From contig CM057058.1 of assembly GCA_029945375.1 (NCBI GenBank), positions 2,852,001 through 2,916,000 of the forward strand: DNA of 64,000 bases. Reading direction: 5' to 3'. The notes under the pieces were generated by a model that saw only the letters and a program-made list of their open reading frames with translations, was not told the origin of the DNA and ran no database searches. Origin of the DNA: Agaricus subrufescens. Lineage: Eukaryota; Basidiomycota; Agaricomycetes; Agaricales; Agaricaceae. Below are positions 43,807 through 56,500 of this stretch, in pieces. Positions within the stretch are counted from its first letter, which is position 1, and the number at the start of each line of letters is the position of its first letter. Position numbers and translations under genes: made by a program.

Positions 43807-46800
43807 CTAAAGTTCATCATGCCCTGGCTCTGGCTCTAGCTCTGGCTCGGGGAACTCGTCATCATCCAACTCCTCCATCTCAATGGATAGGTCGTCTTTC
43901 AAATGATCGGGAACTATGACTTTCGCCTTTCCGTCGGATTCATCTTCCATTGCTTGTAACGCTTCCTCCATGAGCTCTTCTTGAGTTGGAAGTGTCGGGT
44001 CCACGGGAGGTGCCGGTCTGACAGTCTCATCGGTGGGAGCAGTCTCGGACACACCTAAAGACCTTCGAAGTACACGGTCTATTTTGAAGAGGAATCTACC
44101 CAGACCCAGTCAGTCGCGCGACAGTCAGCTCTCCGAGGCCCTCACCTATTGCTATTGGGAACTTCAAAACCGGAACGAACAAGGGCGCCATCGATCAGTA
44201 TAGAAGCAACTTCACGCAGTTCTTCTTCAGACTCAAGGTCCCTTTCATCTTCTTCTTCAGGCAGATCCTTGATACGACGCAGAAGTCCCTCAATGAGAGG
44301 TGATCGAGGGTTAATCTCAAGGAGCTTGGCCTTGAGGGCATACTCATGCATCATTCCTCCGCGATTAATTTGACCACGCGAGGAAGCTAAAAATATGTCA
44401 ATAATCACAACGCGCAACAACTTTCACAACACTTGCTTATCATTCTCTGCACGTTAGCTGTATAACCACCAGGAGCCGCTACAATTGCGCATGCACTCTT
44501 GACAAGCCGGTTTGTGATAACAACTTCAAGGTTAACACGTTAGACCATTCCACATTTCGTTTGCATGCCAGTCAGCTTACCGTCCATGACGACGTCCTTG
44601 GCCTCCTTCTTCATCCACTCAATCAATGGCTTGTACTCAACCGTTAGTCTTTTCTGCTCGGCCTTCTCTTCCTCAGGATCTTGACCTAACACGTCGTTAG
44701 AATGCAACACAAACATAATGTGAGATAGCTACAAACTTTCATCACCAAATTTCAAATTTGCCTTCGCGACATCTTGGAACGCAAAGTTCCTGAGAATACC
44801 GTTTCAATATTTGTTGAGTATGAAAACGAGCGAATACCCACTTCCATTCCTTCAGGTTTCCAAACATGATTTCATCAAGAGGCTCAGTAAGAAGGAGTAC
44901 TTCATAACCGCGGGCGTCGAGTTTCTCAATAAAAACACTTTCTGCAAGCTGATCAACATTCTTTCCGACTTCCGCGAGGTAGAAGATCTGGAGTGATACA
45001 TGACATAAGAAAGGTGCCAACCCCTACGTGAGGAGGATGCGTACCTGTCTTTGGCCCTTCTTCTTGTTTTCAAGATACTGATCGAGTGAGGTGACGTTAC
45101 GTTGATTGGTTGCGAATCGAGTTAGTTCGACAAGCTTATCTCGGTTCTTTGTGTCTTCAACAGCGCCGAGCTTGAGAATAGAACCGTAAATATCTTGAGC
45201 CTTTTCGAATTTCTCTGGGTTTTCCTCCTCAATCTTCTTCAGCAACTGGATGAGGCGCTTGAGAATGATGTCTTTAAGCTGTCTGAGGAAACGATTCGAT
45301 TGGAGCGTCTCTCGAGAAACATTCAACGGTAGGTCATCAGCTTTTAGGGAGGCATAAATGAGTTCATTGTTTCATTATCAACAAGTGGGCCAACGTACCA
45401 TCAATGACAACCTTTACCCAAGTCGCCCATTTTGGAGGAGAGTATTCACCGAAATCAGAAGTGATAAATGTACGCTTGACCATGAGTTTGATATCCCTGG
45501 ACTTCTGTTCCAAAGGTTGCTGCCAGTATTGGTCATCCCTATGAAAGATCAGCGCAGGCTCTTACTTCCATGAATATCTATTTTCGACTAACAATTGTGA
45601 CGGAATGAAGAGAATTGCCTTGAAGGAAACGCCAGAGCCGAAATCACCGGAGAAATGTTGCCAAGCTAGAGGGGCCTCATAGTCTTTGAAGAAGGATTTA
45701 TAGAACGTTTCGTATTCCTCATCCGAGACAGTCTTCGGGTCGCTAACAAGGCCGGTAAGTTCAGTTATAATCGAACACAAGAGTTAAGTACCGTGTCCAA
45801 ATAGGGGGTTGAGCGTTGAGCTGTTCCCATTCTTCAACGATGATCTTCTTCATTTTTGGAGCTGGAGGTTCCTCTGCTTCACCCTCAGATACTTCTTCGA
45901 CGACAGCTTCGTCTTCATCTGAATCACTTTCCTGAGGTTCGGCAGTTTGCTCCTCTTCGACCTCCTCTTTGGCCTCCTCTTTGACTTCAGGCTCCGCATC
46001 GGCATCCTCATCAGGAACTTCCTTTTCCTTTTGAGTGAATAAGTATAAGGGGAAGGAAGATGAATACGATGAATGCTTGAAGCTATACATGTGATATACC
46101 ATATTGAGCTCATTTAAGAAAGAAAGGGAAGAGCGATAGATACTCACATAAGGTCTTTGATATTTTGTTCTTCAAGATATTCTAAACTGTCGTCTTTCAA
46201 GTGGAGGGTGATTTCGGTCCCACGACCAAGCGTGTTTCCGCGGGGATCAGGATAGACTTCGAACACACTATCATCGGCAGCAGAGCTGAAGACAAACTGC
46301 TTCGGGTTCGGATTCTTCTTCGATGGTGCTGGAATAGATGCCACTTCGACACGGTCCGCGACTAGGAAACTACTGTAGAAACCGAGACCAAAGGCCCCGA
46401 TGAGGTTGCCTTGAGCACTAACCTCTTCGCCTTCAGCCCGCGCAACAAAATCAGCAGTACCAGACTTTGCAAGAGTGCCCTGCACATACACGCTATTGAG
46501 TTATCTGTCGTGGAACGTGACAGACCAAACACACCAGGTTGACAGTAAGCTCTTCGTCCGACATACCAATCCCAGAGTCGGTAATGATGAGTTTACCCGT
46601 CTTTCCATCCTCGCTCTTCTCAGCCTTGATCGTGATGTTTAGTGGGTCCGCCCCGCTCCAGGCCTCTTTATTCGTTAAGCTGGTTATGCGCAACTTTTCG
46701 ATGGCGTCATTGGCATTAGAAACCAACTCGCGGAGGAAGATTTCCCTTTGAAGTTATTAGACAAATGAAATATACCAGACCTAGCAGTACTTACTTGTGG

Positions 46801-47051
46801 GAATACAGACTTGAGGAATGCGACGCTTAGCTGACCACTCAGTCGATCACATTTTAAGAACATACCTATTGATCACGATCTTTCGCATACGGGCAACATC
46901 ACTCTGCACAGCCGATGTTAACAAACCTCGGCCAGACAAGTATGTGCTATCTTACCTGATAGTCATGTTTAACTTTCGGCGCGTCTTCAGCGGCTAGAGT
47001 TCTAACAGATAGAATAGAAAGAGCAAAGGCAAGCGGCCGAAGGAGCTTCAT
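43807..47051 (-). CDS. Endoplasmin/GRP94, ER-resident HSP90 with HDEL signal
   Basis: About eleven exons. The start at 47051 gives MKLLRPLAFALSILSVRTLA, a signal peptide. The ATPase domain shows LREIFLRELVSNANDAIEKL-type sequence, LIITDSGIGMSDEEL, FGLGFYSSFLVADRVEV and RGTEITLHLKDD. A long acidic linker (ESDSDEDEAVVEEVSEGE) is followed by the middle domain KKIIVEEWEQLNAQPPIWTR, DYEAPLAWQHFSGDFG, DDLPLNVSRETLQSNRFL and FYLAEVGKNVDQLAESVF. The C-terminal dimerisation part is SRGQINRGGMMHEYALKAKL, and the last residues are EPEPGHDEL. The HDEL tail and signal peptide place it in the ER lumen, where GRP94 folds secretory and membrane clients. Yeast and many ascomycetes lack GRP94, so this points to a basidiomycete. 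The catalytic Asn and Asp of the nucleotide pocket are present. Confidence 0.95.
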
Positions 47052-47525
47052 GGCAACCTTCGCTTAGGGTATACTTGAGCCTGGTCTTGTACTAGTAGCG
47101 GGATTAAAAGGGTCAGTGATGCGAGGGCAATAAATGATCTATGGGGGTGACGTGTCCGTTTCGTGTCCTTTCCCAAGTGTCGCGTCGCGCGTTCTCAGAC
47201 TTAAAAATCCCGTGACGATTGGTGGCTTCGAAAGGACCAAGGCTAACCCGACCCTAAATAGCATACAGCTCGTCCACGCGCCTCAACTCCACGTATCCCC
47301 CTTTATCCGGAGGTTATGTGAAGTGTATCCTGCTGTCAGTGATTGATTTGTTCGCCATCCTATTAGGTTCTTCCAGCCTCTGATTGACATACAAGCGCAC
47401 ATTGGCTACCGTATGCTGTTGTCTTATATCAATTCGCTTAAAAAGACGCGCAGCTGTCAGAAATCTCGAAATACATAGAGTATGTTCTGGTAACCGGACA
47501 TAATGAGCTAGTAAATAGGAATATA
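47052..47525. promoter_or_regulatory. GRP94 promoter region with UPR-like element
   Basis: This 474-base spacer lies between GRP94 (minus, starts 47051) and the 3' end of the WW/FF gene. The 300 bases nearest GRP94 hold TGACGTGTC at 47148-47156, TTCGAA at 47227-47232 and CCACG cores at 47274-47278 and 47289-47293. Their use is inferred. Confidence 0.5.
47148..47156 (+). promoter_or_regulatory. Candidate unfolded-protein-response element (TGACGTGTC)
   Basis: The 9-mer matches the core of the bZIP Xbp1/Hac1 site (TGACGTGK). It lies about 100 bases upstream of the GRP94 start codon. GRP94 genes are classical UPR targets. The match is short, so chance remains possible. Confidence 0.4.
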
Positions 47526-50121
47526 TCATGGAACGTGAACGGAAAGTTTCGGTGCTGCAAGACCCGCAATATATTCCTGCAAGTGGAGTGTGTTAGGATA
47601 TGGGCGATCAAACGACAAGTGTCAATTACCCGCAGCCATTTCTCTCTTTGTTCCGGTATATGATCAAAAACAGTATAGCGTTTGTCGTTCTACACGCAGA
47701 GTTCAGCAATAATTTATCCCTTACAGATCATCTTTACCTTGAGAACTTTTTCCATTTCTTCCAAATCAACCTTCCTCGCCAGTGCTTTCATGTCCACCTT
47801 CCCTCCACCACCTTCACCTTCATCTTCCCCCATGTCATCTGCCTTAACACCTCCATCCACCCCCTCGCCGCCAATCTTCGTCAGCCTCCCCCAGAACTCG
47901 ATGAAAGCATTTTCAGCAAGCATCTCATTGAAAGCGGCTTTAGAGGATGTGGTCCTTTCTCTGTTCCAAATGTCGTATTCGTGCTCGAGTCGCCCAATAT
48001 CAAGACCAAGCTTTGTGGCAGGCAAGGATTTCTGAAGTGACTCGAGAGGCAGTTCGCTAAACGGCGTAGCCAATGATACTGAGTGAGATTGAAAAAGGTC
48101 ATGGAGATTCGCCATATGCTTCCGATGAAGGTGATCGATATGAGAACGGAAAAGCTGTAATTGTTGATTGGGAGGTAAAGGAGAGTTTCGGAACCTTGGA
48201 TCAGTCTTAAACTGGGGCAAAGCTTCATTCCAGGTAATCTAATTCAAGGTAGATCAGTTATTGCCTGTCGATCATTCACCTCTTACCTGTGGGTCTCGTA
48301 TAGCATCTGTCAGCATGTTTCTAGTAAATACAGTGTGAACACCCAATATCTGCTGAAATTATCTCAAAGTGTAGCACGCACCTAAATTCACGTTCACCTT
48401 CTTCCTGATTGATACCCATTCTAGACTGCTCAATGTTTTTTTCAACGAGAGTGAGCTCAGCTTGAACTTTTTGCTCGCGCTCTCTCATCGCTCGCTCTTT
48501 CCTTTCCTTCTTGGAAAGAGCTGCAGCCTGAGCAGACGCCGCTTCATCCTTGTCAGCAGGAGCTGATGACACGGTGTCACCCTTAAGGAAGGTGCTAAAA
48601 AGCTCTTCTCTTAACGAAGACGATCCAACTGCATCATACCGCGGATCGTGTGTCAAATTGTTCTTAACCTATAACCAAGTGAATGGAGATGTCTGGACGT
48701 ATTATGTGAAGAAGTACCTCTTTCCATGTAACCCCCTCTTTTATTTCCGCTCTGTGCTCTCTCAATAAGAGGAAAAAATCTGCTTCTGCTTTCTGTGCAG
48801 CAGCACGTTTCTCTATTCGATATAAGAATTACAACACGCAGAACTTGATGAGGCAAGCACTTACTTTCTCCAAGCTCCTTGAGAAATTCACGAAACTTTT
48901 TCTCCCTTTCTCTATCGTCTCTGCCCCACCCATAAAACCTTCTATCTTTTTTCCATGTCCTACGAAAGTCCGACCAACTTGTCCTTGTACTTTTAACTTC
49001 TTGTTCAAGTAGGCGGTGAAACTCCGTTTTAGGGTCAAATGGCTGCTTATCTTGTTTTACACTCAATTCTCTGAGCTCACGAGCACGGTCGCGACAATAC
49101 TCGTCGAATGCTTCCCGACGCGCAGCAACGGATGGCAACAGGACGTATCGTGGATCATTAACAAATTTTGGCAATGAAGCGTCCCAAGGATGGAGCGGAT
49201 TTATATCTTTCTCCCTCAACAGTGTCTATCTCGATGGTTCAATAAGCAACAGGGCATGTAACCAATCGATACTGACCTTGAAGAGAGCCTTCGCTTCGTC
49301 AATGGACAAGTCAACTTTGGTTGGCATGTTGATCGACCGGGTAGCTTGGGCGCGTTGAGCCTCAGCTTCCAACTCCTTCTGCTTCTGCTTTTGCTTCTCT
49401 TCCTCTTCATGCTTTCTTTGCTCTTCCTGACGTTGACGCTCCTCTTCTGCTTCTGCTGCAAGTTGAGCAGCAGCCTCGCGTTGCCATTCTTCTTCCTCGT
49501 CTTCTTCATCTTCGTCCTCATCCTCATCCTCATCGTCGTCGCTGTCACTGTTGATTTCATCTTTCCCATCATTCTCAGCTTTGAACTTCTTTGCTATTAC
49601 AAGTTCGTGCAGCGGTGTTTCCTCAGCCTTTCTTTTAGAGGTTCCCTTCAACTCGCTTTTGATCCTGTCAACCTCTTTTTGCCTGGCCTCGCTGTCGCGA
49701 TTAGCCTTCTCCAGAACTTGCTGCTGAGCCATTTGCTCGTCTTGTTCCTCTTGGAGCTTCATCGCGCGAAGAGAATCTGCAATTTCTTCGGGTGCCTCCC
49801 AAACACTCTCCCTCTTCGACTTGCTGAAATAGAAGATATTCCCCAAGTTTGTCTTTACACATAACCACTCTGTTCCAGGAATCTGCTTCTTCAATAAAGG
49901 TTTTTCCTTCTTTCCAACGTGGTTTGCTGGGACTAGGTTCTGAAAAGAAGGCGGAGGCCGGATGTATGTGGACTGCTGGGTTTGGCTGTTGTAATAATAT
50001 GACTGACCGCCGGGTGCTGCACTGACTGAGCGTCCGGTTAGAAAGCAAGACCCAATCAAAGCTCACCTATGTGCTCTGACCATGCTGGTGGCAGAGGCGG
50101 AACGGCAGACGGAACAGACAT
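47526..50121 (-). CDS. WW and FF domain protein, TCERG1/CA150-Urn1-like splicing and elongation factor
   Basis: About eight exons from 50121 to 47526. The first WW module is split by an intron: LPPAWSEHI/APGGQSYYYN, then SQTQQSTYIRPPP, where the second Trp is Tyr. A second WW-like module reads PGTEWLCVKTNLGNIFYFSK and ESVWEAPEEI. A very charged coiled coil follows (DEDEDEDEEDEEEEWQREAA and Lys/Gln repeats). FF domains come next: IDEAKALFKTLLREKDINP, with WDASLPKFVNDPRY; then FFLLLREHRAEIKEGVTWKE and NLTHDPRYDA; then FRNMLTDAIRDP and ITWNEALPQFKTDPRF; and a final FNEMLAENAFIEFWGRL. Family members link RNA polymerase II CTD and splicing factors. Human TCERG1 and yeast Urn1 are the nearest. The last two exons end KLSVHVP. 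Confidence 0.87.
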
Positions 50122-50623
50122 CGGAAATCCGATTTGGAAGCCGGGAACAAAGACCGAATATTGAGTAGTGGAGTTGGAACTCGTTTAGTAAGCCCGGGTA
50201 TAAATAAACGAACTATTATTGTCTCCGCCCGTTAGGCTTTCGGCGTAGATGCCAAATATGGGATCATTTCGTTCCCGCGCCGAAGTTCAGGTGACTTGCG
50301 GTGACTGCACAACCTTCGTTTTGGAGGTTCGATTGGCGATCTCACTTGAATACCTACCATTCACTGGTGGGAGCGCCAGACAAAATAGACTACCACGTGT
50401 CGGCTGAAAATAAACCGTGTGTGCGCCAAGATAGTTTTAGCCCCTAATCACCTACAAACTTTTGTCCAGTGACCATCCGCATGACGCACTGTCCGACTAG
50501 TCTCAGCTTTTCAGGGCCCACCTCCAGGGCGCCAGTAGTAACTCGTTTCCATAAAGCTTAACCGGTCGCAAATTCTCTCGCCCTTGCACTTCCCCCGCTT
50601 CTACCAAAGAACCTCCGACACCC
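50122..50623. promoter_or_regulatory. Divergent promoter between WW/FF gene and MFS transporter
   Basis: A 502-base head-to-head spacer with CACGTG at 50394-50399 (ACCACGTGTCGG). No other recognised element was found. Confidence 0.45.
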
Positions 50624-53304
50624 ATGTCCACCCAGGCCGATGATGCTGCCCTAATGACCCGAAGAATCCTCTGGAAGCTAGATCTCCGCATTCTGCCGCC
50701 TCTTGCACTGGTATGCACGTAGTGAACGAGCTTTTCTTGAAAGATCTTAGACCTCACCTCAGTTGTGGCTTGCCAACTTCATCGACAGGAGCAATATAGG
50801 AAACGCGAGGTATGTATTTACGTGAGTTCATCTGGCCTAAATTGATTTCTTTGAAGGATCGCGGGCCTCGAGCGAGATGCCCACCTCCATGGCAATCAAT
50901 TTAATGCTGTATTGAGCGGTGGGTCTCCTCTACATCTTATCACCTTAAGAAGGATATTAAACCTGTATAAAAGTCTTTTACGCAAGGTAAGGTAATGCGG
51001 TGTTGGGAAGCCCAGGTTTCTCAAACCTACACAGTTACTTAGTCATTGAAGTACCGTCCAATATTGTCATGAAAAAAATCAGGCCTAATGTGTGTTTCTT
51101 CTTGAGAGTTCGCTTGTATGCTTACCCGCACTAGCGCTGGCTTCCCATTCTGATATCTCTTTGGGGAATCGTTACGGTAATGACTTGCTTTGTCAGTCTT
51201 ATACCTCTGCTATATCTTTGGTTCGAACTCATCCTTTTTCCTCAGGTCAATAATTATGGTGGGCTACTAGCGGTTCGTCTCTGTCTTGGTTTCTGCGAGG
51301 GTGGCTTGCTCCCGGGAATGGTGAGTCTCGTCGCTTTGAACTGGATCCGACCCGTCATGTGCTTCGCAGGTGCTATATTTGAGTTCGATCTATAAACGAC
51401 ACGAACTGCAACTGAGGTACGCTAGTCTGATGTTTAGTTACCGTCTATTCTCACCGGAGATTTAGAGTCGGTCTTTTCTACGCTTCGGGTGCGTCCGTTG
51501 ACTTCGGTACTGGCTTCGACGACTAATAGTATCTGAAGCATCACTGTCGGGAGCTTTTGGTGGTCAGTCAGATTCTAATCGGTACCTTATTCACTAAGAA
51601 TCAATCACGAATCCAGGCCTTCTCGCCTTCGGTATAGTCCAGATGGATGGCGTAGGAGGCTTGGCGGGCTGGAGATGGATCTTCGTAAGTAATCTTCCCA
51701 TTGCGAAAGGTAACCAACTCATGTCGTCAGATCTTGGAAGGTATCGCAACTATTGGTGCTGGCCTCATTGCTGCTTGGATGCTTCCAGCCGACCTGGCGT
51801 CTGCCAAGTTCCTTACTCAGGAAGAGCGAGATTTTGCTGGTGCGTCTCTACCTTAATCATTTTCAACTTCAGCCAAGTAATGAGTCGCGACACAGTTCGT
51901 CGTTACCAAGATGACGGTAAAGTAACCGAGATCACTCCTCGATTAGAAGATGGGTATCCGAAGGATGCGAAAGACGAAAAGGCCGAAAGCAACGCCCGTA
52001 CCCACGCCGAATCTGTTCATTCCGTCGCACTGGAAACCCAGACAGAGGACGAAGCATTTGAGTGGAGGGAAGTATTAAGGGGTCAGTTCTGCATTAGTTG
52101 CCTTGTTCCTAATATTGACTTGTTCCCCAGGTTGTCTCGACGTACAGGTATGGTTGACTGGCTTAGCCTATTTCGGCTTGATTATCAGTCTTTACTCGTA
52201 TTCTTTATTCCTGTACGTCATTTCGAATGTGGTTACTTTTTTCATCCTGAATTTCTCATAGCCCAACAATCATATCGGGCCTCGGATACTCAGGAGCAGA
52301 AGCACAAATCCGCACCGGTACGTACTCAGCCTACCCCTACCTTCTCGTTATTAGTCCTGAGAAAGCGCCTTAGTTCCACCTTACGTGCCTGCTGTATTTC
52401 TCACCGGCAAGTGTCTGGGTGTCAATCAACCAGCCGTCTTGCTCATGTTCCTCAGTCGTTGTTGCATATCTTAGTGACCGTTTAAGATGGCGAGGGCCTT
52501 GGATTTTGATATGTCTTCCACTTGCTATCATTGGTAAGTCATTCTCATCGGCTTACCTTGGTCCTTGAGGCAAACTTCATCATGGAATATAGGATACATT
52601 ATAGCTGTCACGGCTACAACCGATAAAGTAAGATATGTGGCTGTCTTTTTTATGGCCGCGGGCATGTGAGTACTATGGCAATATTTTCTCATGCCATCAT
52701 GCTAACGGCCTTGCTTGCCCTAGTTATCCATGCGGACCTTGTATCCTGTGAGACTTTTCCGGAGAGTAGTTCGTTGCGCGTCTGACAATTGACTTAGGTC
52801 TATTCTTCCGAACAATAATCGGGGTCATTATAAGAGAGCAACGACGACGGCGCTGCAACTGGCTGTCGCCAATACTGGGTAAGTCGAACAAGTGACGCAG
52901 ACATGATCAGTTCAGCTTAGTGACTTTGCATTTAGCGGTTTCTTGGCCACATTCGTATATACGGCTGGTTAGTGTTACTCCATGGAGATTTAATAATGTA
53001 ATTCAGTTCAACTAATACCAATTACAGATCAAGCGCCTCAGTACCGAAAGGGGCATTCAATTGTCCTGGCCTTCGTGATCCTAGCATGGGTCCTAATTGG
53101 TGCCAACGTGTATGTATCGGTGTTTCAGGAATGAGATTTACAGAATCTGATGCTCTTGGCAGGTGCTATTGCCTTTGGGAGAATAAGGCCAGGCGTGAGG
53201 GTCGCCGGCAGAACAACATAACCAAATACGTTCGGTTGGTGAGAGAAGGGAAAACAAAAGCACCCATTGGAGACCGCCATCCTGAATTCATGTTTACAAT
53301 TTAA
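50624..53304 (+). CDS. Major facilitator superfamily transporter, anion:cation symporter type (Dal5/Tna1-like)
   Basis: This gene is finely divided, with about fourteen exons and introns often near 50 bases. The start is MSTQADDAALMTRRILWKLD, then LRILPPLAL/LWLANFIDRSNIGNARI. The D-x-x-N-x-G-N-A motif in helix 1 is the ACS hallmark. Later parts in order are FYASYLVIEVPSNIVMKKIR, RWLPILISLWGIVT, GLLAVRLCLGFCEGGLLPGM, FYASASLSGAFGGLLAFG, GLAGWRWIF, a cytoplasmic loop with QDDGKVTEITPRLEDGYPKD, AYFGLIISLYSYSLFLPTII, and NTGGFLATFVYTADQAPQYR. The end is ENKARREGRRQNNITKYVRL and GDRHPEFMFTI. Relatives carry allantoate, nicotinate, pantothenate or other organic anions. The substrate cannot be read here. 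All exons tested join in phase, so the gene looks intact despite its short fragments. Confidence 0.85.
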
Positions 53305-53563
53305 TGTAAGCACGGAGTGTACGACACATACATACATTTACTTATTTTTGTCGCCTTTCAACTAGGTCAATTAGAGAATGCAAGCATGGGATAGATCATT
53401 GAATTATCAAATTAGTGGTTTCGGGCGTTAAGGATACAATGATACACTATATAGCTACAAGATTGCCGAACCATAACGACCTAGTAAGAAGATACTGAGC
53501 ACAGAATGACCAAAGATGTTGATTTCAAGAATGCACGGGTGTAGAGATAAAATAAATCTAGAA

Positions 53564-56500
53564 TTATGACCCCAAAAAACTAAAAAAAATTAGAAGAACA
53601 TTAAGTGTCAGTTTGAGATGGCACAGAGACAATACGCACTTTTGATTGATCTCGTTGAGAAAAGGTTCAAAATTGACCTTGACTCTTCCACCAAACAACA
53701 CCAAGCATGACTGTTTCTCGTATTTCGCCTGTAGCAGGTCCTCCATCCGGATGTTTTCTGTTGCGACCTTGCTCGTTATACCCAGCATTGTTGACTCCAA
53801 TACGAGCGTGAAAATGCCAACAGAGTCGGACGAGATCTTTACGTGGAATTTGTCATACTGGCGAGGTGAATATTGCTCGATGGATAGCAAGACCTTCTTG
53901 TCATAAAGGTCCTTTGCAGTGTAGAAGTATGACCCAAATTTAGGCGCGACCCCAGCTTTTTGTAGCTCCCGAACGTGCCAAAATTGTTTGGTGAAAGGGA
54001 GCACGAATCCGCGCTTCTTCCTGTGCGATTGATGGTGGTTCTGTCAGCTTCTATCTATAGGTGAAATCAAACAGCATACCCTTTCTTCTGCTGCATTGTA
54101 TTCATAGCAGCTTGTACGTGGCTTTGATAACTGCTGATCTGTTCCTCGTAATTTTTCTTCCTTTCTTGAAGATGGCGTAAAGCTTCCTTCATGCTCTTCA
54201 TCTCCTGTTGCCGTTGCATACGTTTCCTGTGTTTGCTTCGTACATCACCAGCGATCGCATTCAAAATTCCTTGGAAGCCATCATCTCGTGTTATCTTGCC
54301 TTGTTTCTCCAGTTCCAGAAGATTAGTGATGGCCAATGCTTTCACTGCCGTAAACCTCCACCTGCGAAACATAGGTAAGGTTACCACCATTTGTTCAATG
54401 TATTTAAACAAAACTCACGTTCTTATATCTTCTAATCTGTAAGCATCATTGCCAACAGCGGAGGGTTGTCGTCTTGAATCTTTACGATTCTGCTCGTTCA
54501 GAGCCTCGGCCTCGAGAATATCCTCCCAAACAGACTCATCTTGCTCTGTAACCGGTCGCATCAGAGATTCCAAGAGGTCCTGAGCAGGCTGTACTCGAAG
54601 AATTGCCAGAACTCCCCGTTTGGCCTGAACCCACAGCGTTTTCTCTTCTGCATGGGGATCTGGCGGGAAAGCGTCACAACCAAATCGGATATCGTATAAT
54701 TTGGCTTACCGTTAACGGTAGTAAATCGATTGGTCAATTCGAGCGTGATGGCGGTGTCCCGAGCATCCTTAAGTTCCTCGTCTACAAGATTTGGGACGCC
54801 GACGAGTTCATTCAAGATAACTCTTAAAGGGTCTTTGGGTTGAGGTGCCTGGGTCCCAAAATAAGGATAGAAGATTTTCGGGGTTTTGATAGACGTACGA
54901 TAGATTTGAGATGTTGTAGGAGAAGGTCATGCATTGTATACACCTCGTTAGGAGTTATGTAGATGGGTTTTGGCTGTACGGTGACATCTAAAAATTCGTG
55001 TGCATAGAAGTAAGACTCCGCATCCGGGACATCAGCCACTACAATGACAATTAACAAAGATCCAAGGTAAAACATATGACATTTACCTTCCAGAAGCCAG
55101 GCAGACATACGGCCCGAGGCTTCACGGACAAAATCATTGATAGGTATATATATAGGCTGATCATCTCCGAAATCTCTACCGGTCATAACCTGTGTCAAGA
55201 CCTTGGACACTTGGGCGAAATTCTTTCGTGCTGTGATTTTGACCGTTTTAGAAGTAATCTCGAAGATCTCCGGAGACCTGAAAACAAGATCAATGTTTGC
55301 ACTAGGCAGGGATACAGGACCCACATAATGATTGGGGATATGTAGCGATAATATACCAGTCGTCCCACGCATGCGGCATATTGTGTATCCGAAGCGTTCG
55401 GAAAAGTTTCCTGATGTATCATTTTCAGCAGTGGCTCGTCGCTTGCGATGTCGAACTCACCTTTAAAGCCAGCAAAGTTTCGCGAGCCAGGTATCTCATG
55501 TTGAAAGGCATCTTCTTGGTTGAGGCCGTGATTGCATTAACAAAGGCATCAGACCACCATTGTACAAGCTGAAGTTCTAACTTACTATCAGCCGGGGACT
55601 CAAAAAGAGAACATAACTATAGCTTACGGCGGATGTACATCGCCCTCGTTTCTGGGTATTCAAGAGCTTCCCTAAAGGTTACATCTTTTGGTATAGGACT
55701 TGCCATACCAGATCTAAGTTCTTCCATTGTTATACGTGAGTGATGCAACTAGAACTAGTGTCAAAAATTTGTCGTGGAGAGACGGGGAGTAGTATAACAT
55801 ACCACTGTAGGATCAACTTCTAGATCGAGATCTTCGGAATCGATAACTTCTTTAATGATTGTCTGAAAAGCTTCTCGGGAAAATGTACTCTGTTTCGGTC
55901 GAATGTAATGAACGGTGATATTGAGGTAGATAGGATGATTCCGAATAAGGTCATCAATGTCATTGGAGGTTGAAATCTCGTCCCGAATTGCAAGCTAAAA
56001 AAAAAGGTCGCACTGTGTTTGATACCATGGCATGGAACAACGTACCTGCAGTAGCTTTAGTAAAAGAAAATCCTCGCGGCGATCCTGACCATAGCCGAAA
56101 AGTGTCAAGATGGCACGTTCTGTGAACCTCTTACTAGGGTCGGGAACGCCATCTTGAGAAAGCTTCCATATCAGGCGACTCAAATATTCACCACGAGTTT
56201 GCAAAAGAAAGAATAGTTGTTGGTACAACTCTAGCTTTCGCCTAGCGGAGTGATCCACGGCACTAGATCCAGAGAATGGGTCCCCATGGTCAGCAAGAAG
56301 CTTGACTCTGGCGGCGTGAATGGTAGCACTGTCAGTGCCTTTGCGTTTCTTCGCATTGTCGACCATGAGCGCAACCGTGACATCCAAATTGTTAACTTGG
56401 TTTTCAAGTCCCTGATTCTCGCGGATGCACTCCACAACCTGCTTCCTCAACCTCTCCACTTTGATTTCCTCCTGGAAGTCTGCCTCAGAGTCGTCAAGTA

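Noticed and set aside
47600..48040. 146-codon plus-strand frame opposite the WW/FF gene's 3' exons
   Set aside because: It is antisense to well-supported FF-domain exons and has no features of its own.
50624..53304. MFS transporter as a pseudogene because its frames are so fragmented
   Set aside because: Every gap tested is a short GT-AG intron that rejoins conserved transporter motifs in phase, and the C-terminus is intact.
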